Under the pieces are notes generated by a model. That model ran no database searches and was not told where the DNA came from. It saw only the letters and a program-made list of their open reading frames with translations. The translations under genes were made by a program, and so were the position numbers. From positions 1-6,442 of the forward strand of contig JAKBCE010000139.1 in NCBI GenBank assembly GCA_021808195.1: DNA of 6,442 nucleotides. Direction: 5' to 3'. This DNA comes from Pseudomonadota bacterium (GTDB taxonomy: Bacteria > Pseudomonadota > Gammaproteobacteria > Steroidobacterales > Steroidobacteraceae). Each line of letters opens with the position of its first letter. Position 1 is the stretch's first letter. Positions 5,470 through 6,442 of the stretch are shown in pieces.

Positions 5470-6442
5470 CTACACCGGAATCTTGGTGGCAGCGGCCTGG
5501 GTGACCAGGTGCTGGATCGAGGGTTCCATGACCTTCAGCAGCGGCTCCGGCCACACGCCGAGCAGCAGCACCGCCACGGCGAGCACGCCGAGGATCAGGA
5601 ATTCCCGCCCATTGAGATCGGTCAGTTTGGCCACGTGATCATTGGCGATGGGACCGAACACCACCCGCTTGACCAGCCACAGCGTGTAGCCGGCGGCCAG
5701 GATGAGCGTCAGGGCCGCGAGCGCCGAGTACCAGAAGCTCGCCTTGAAGCTCGCGAGGATCACGAGGAACTCCCCGACGAACCCCGAGGTACCGGGCAGC
5801 CCGGTGTTCGCCAGCGCAAACAGGACCATGAACCCGGCGAAGATCGGCATCGTGTTCACCACGCCGCCGTAGTCGGCGATCTGCCGGCTGTGCATGCGGT
5901 CATAGAGCACCCCGACGCACAGGAACAGCGCCCCGGAAATCAGGCCGTGCGAGACCATCTGCACCATCGCACCGTCGAGGCCCATGCCGGCATCGAGCGT
6001 GGTGCCCGAGCTCGCCACGATGGCGTACACGAGGAACGCGCCCAGCGTGACGATACCCATGTGGGCGATCGAGGAGTACGCGATCAGCTTCTTCATGTCC
6101 TGCTGCACGAGCGCGACGAAGCCGATGTAGATGATCGCGATCAGCGAGAGCGTGATCATCAGCCCGTCGAGCTCGCGGCAGGCATCGGGCACGATCGGCA
6201 GACTGAAGCGCAGGAACCCGTATCCGCCCATCTTCAGCATGATGGCCGCCAGGATCACCGAGCCGCCGGTCGGCGCCTCGACGTGCGCATCCGGCAACCA
6301 TGTGTGCACCGGCCACATCGGCACTTTGACCGCGAAGGCGAGCAGGAAAGCGGCGAAGATCCAGCGCTGCTCGATGAGCGTCAGCGGCAGCGCCTGGAAG
6401 GCGGCGATCGAGTAGCTGCCGGCCTTCAGGTACATGTAGATC
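5470..6442 (-). CDS. nuoM: NADH-quinone oxidoreductase subunit M (C-terminal part)
   Basis: The minus-strand frame is open to the right edge and ends at TAG 5472-5470. About 324 C-terminal residues are present of a protein of roughly 500, so the N-terminal third lies outside; the in-frame Met at 6435 is internal. NuoM is an antiporter-like proton-pumping subunit of complex I. Counting from that Met, channel residues matching those studied in E. coli are K37 (VKVPMWPVHTWLPDAH), K68 (MLKMGGYGF) and E222 (SGFVGEFLV). Also typical are MKKLIAYSSIAHMG (114-127) and the C-terminal GVWPEPLL (293-300). The key TM5 glutamate lies beyond the window. nuoN follows after five bases, the standard nuoM-nuoN order; nuoL would be expected upstream. 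Confidence 0.97.
   Translation of the reverse strand, partial: IYMYLKAGSYSIAAFQALPLTLIEQRWIFAAFLLAFAVKVPMWPVHTWLPDAHVEAPTGGSVILAAIMLKMGGYGFLRFSLPIVPDACRELDGLMITLSLIAIIYIGFVALVQQDMKKLIAYSSIAHMGIVTLGAFLVYAIVASSGTTLDAGMGLDGAMVQMVSHGLISGALFLCVGVLYDRMHSRQIADYGGVVNTMPIFAGFMVLFALANTGLPGTSGFVGEFLVILASFKASFWYSALAALTLILAAGYTLWLVKRVVFGPIANDHVAKLTDLNGREFLILGVLAVAVLLLGVWPEPLLKVMEPSIQHLVTQAAATKIPV

Noticed and set aside
4241..5638. A 465-codon plus-strand open frame opposite nuoN and the end of nuoM
   Set aside because: The product is dominated by His, Gln, Arg, Glu and Asp, typical of the reverse strand of a hydrophobic membrane protein. No ribosome-binding site or domain supports it.
1..6442. Possible mobile element, CRISPR array, tRNA or defence system
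   Set aside because: No transposase, integrase, terminal repeats, regularly spaced repeats, tRNA-like sequence or defence domain is visible; gene order and composition are those of a conserved chromosomal region.

Overview
The window is a GC-rich, gene-dense piece of bacterial chromosome. It carries three housekeeping modules and no phage, transposon, CRISPR, tRNA or rRNA signature. Gene content and organisation (homogentisate pathway genes, an NADH dehydrogenase operon ending nuoM-nuoN, very high third-position GC) suggest a high-GC proteobacterium, most plausibly a gammaproteobacterium of the Xanthomonadales/Nevskiales/Chromatiales kind. That placement is inference from gene style only.

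Left part (1-2970, all minus strand): the pair hmgA (homogentisate 1,2-dioxygenase) and fahA (fumarylacetoacetase), 7 bp apart and clearly cotranscribed. They carry out the ring-opening step and the final hydrolysis of tyrosine/phenylalanine catabolism, yielding fumarate and acetoacetate. The maleylacetoacetate isomerase and 4-hydroxyphenylpyruvate dioxygenase that complete the route are not in the window. A perfect 8-bp hairpin lies just after fahA. A roughly 200-bp non-coding gap then leads to the first 32 codons of an unrecognised gene that runs off the left edge.

Centre (2971-4002): a 73-bp divergent control region separates hmgA from a plus-strand MarR-family regulator. It contains a perfect 16-bp palindrome, GGTTGCGCGCGCAACC (3011-3026), a strong candidate for the MarR operator controlling both directions. 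The regulator's stop codon overlaps the start codon of a small gene for a secreted or membrane-anchored protein of unknown function (signal peptide, beta-rich periplasmic part, C-terminal membrane helix). Coupling of this protein to a tyrosine-catabolism regulator is the least explained feature of the window.

Right part (4019-6442, minus strand): nuoN and the 3' two thirds of nuoM, the last two proton-pumping membrane subunits of respiratory complex I. They are 5 bp apart, and their key channel lysine and glutamate residues are intact. nuoN converges on the small membrane-protein gene with only 16 bp between stop codons, where overlapping GC-rich stems may serve as a terminator.

Overall this is an ordinary metabolic and respiratory region. 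I see no convincing sign of a new defence or mobile system. The points worth following up are the MarR operator and the coupled unknown membrane protein.
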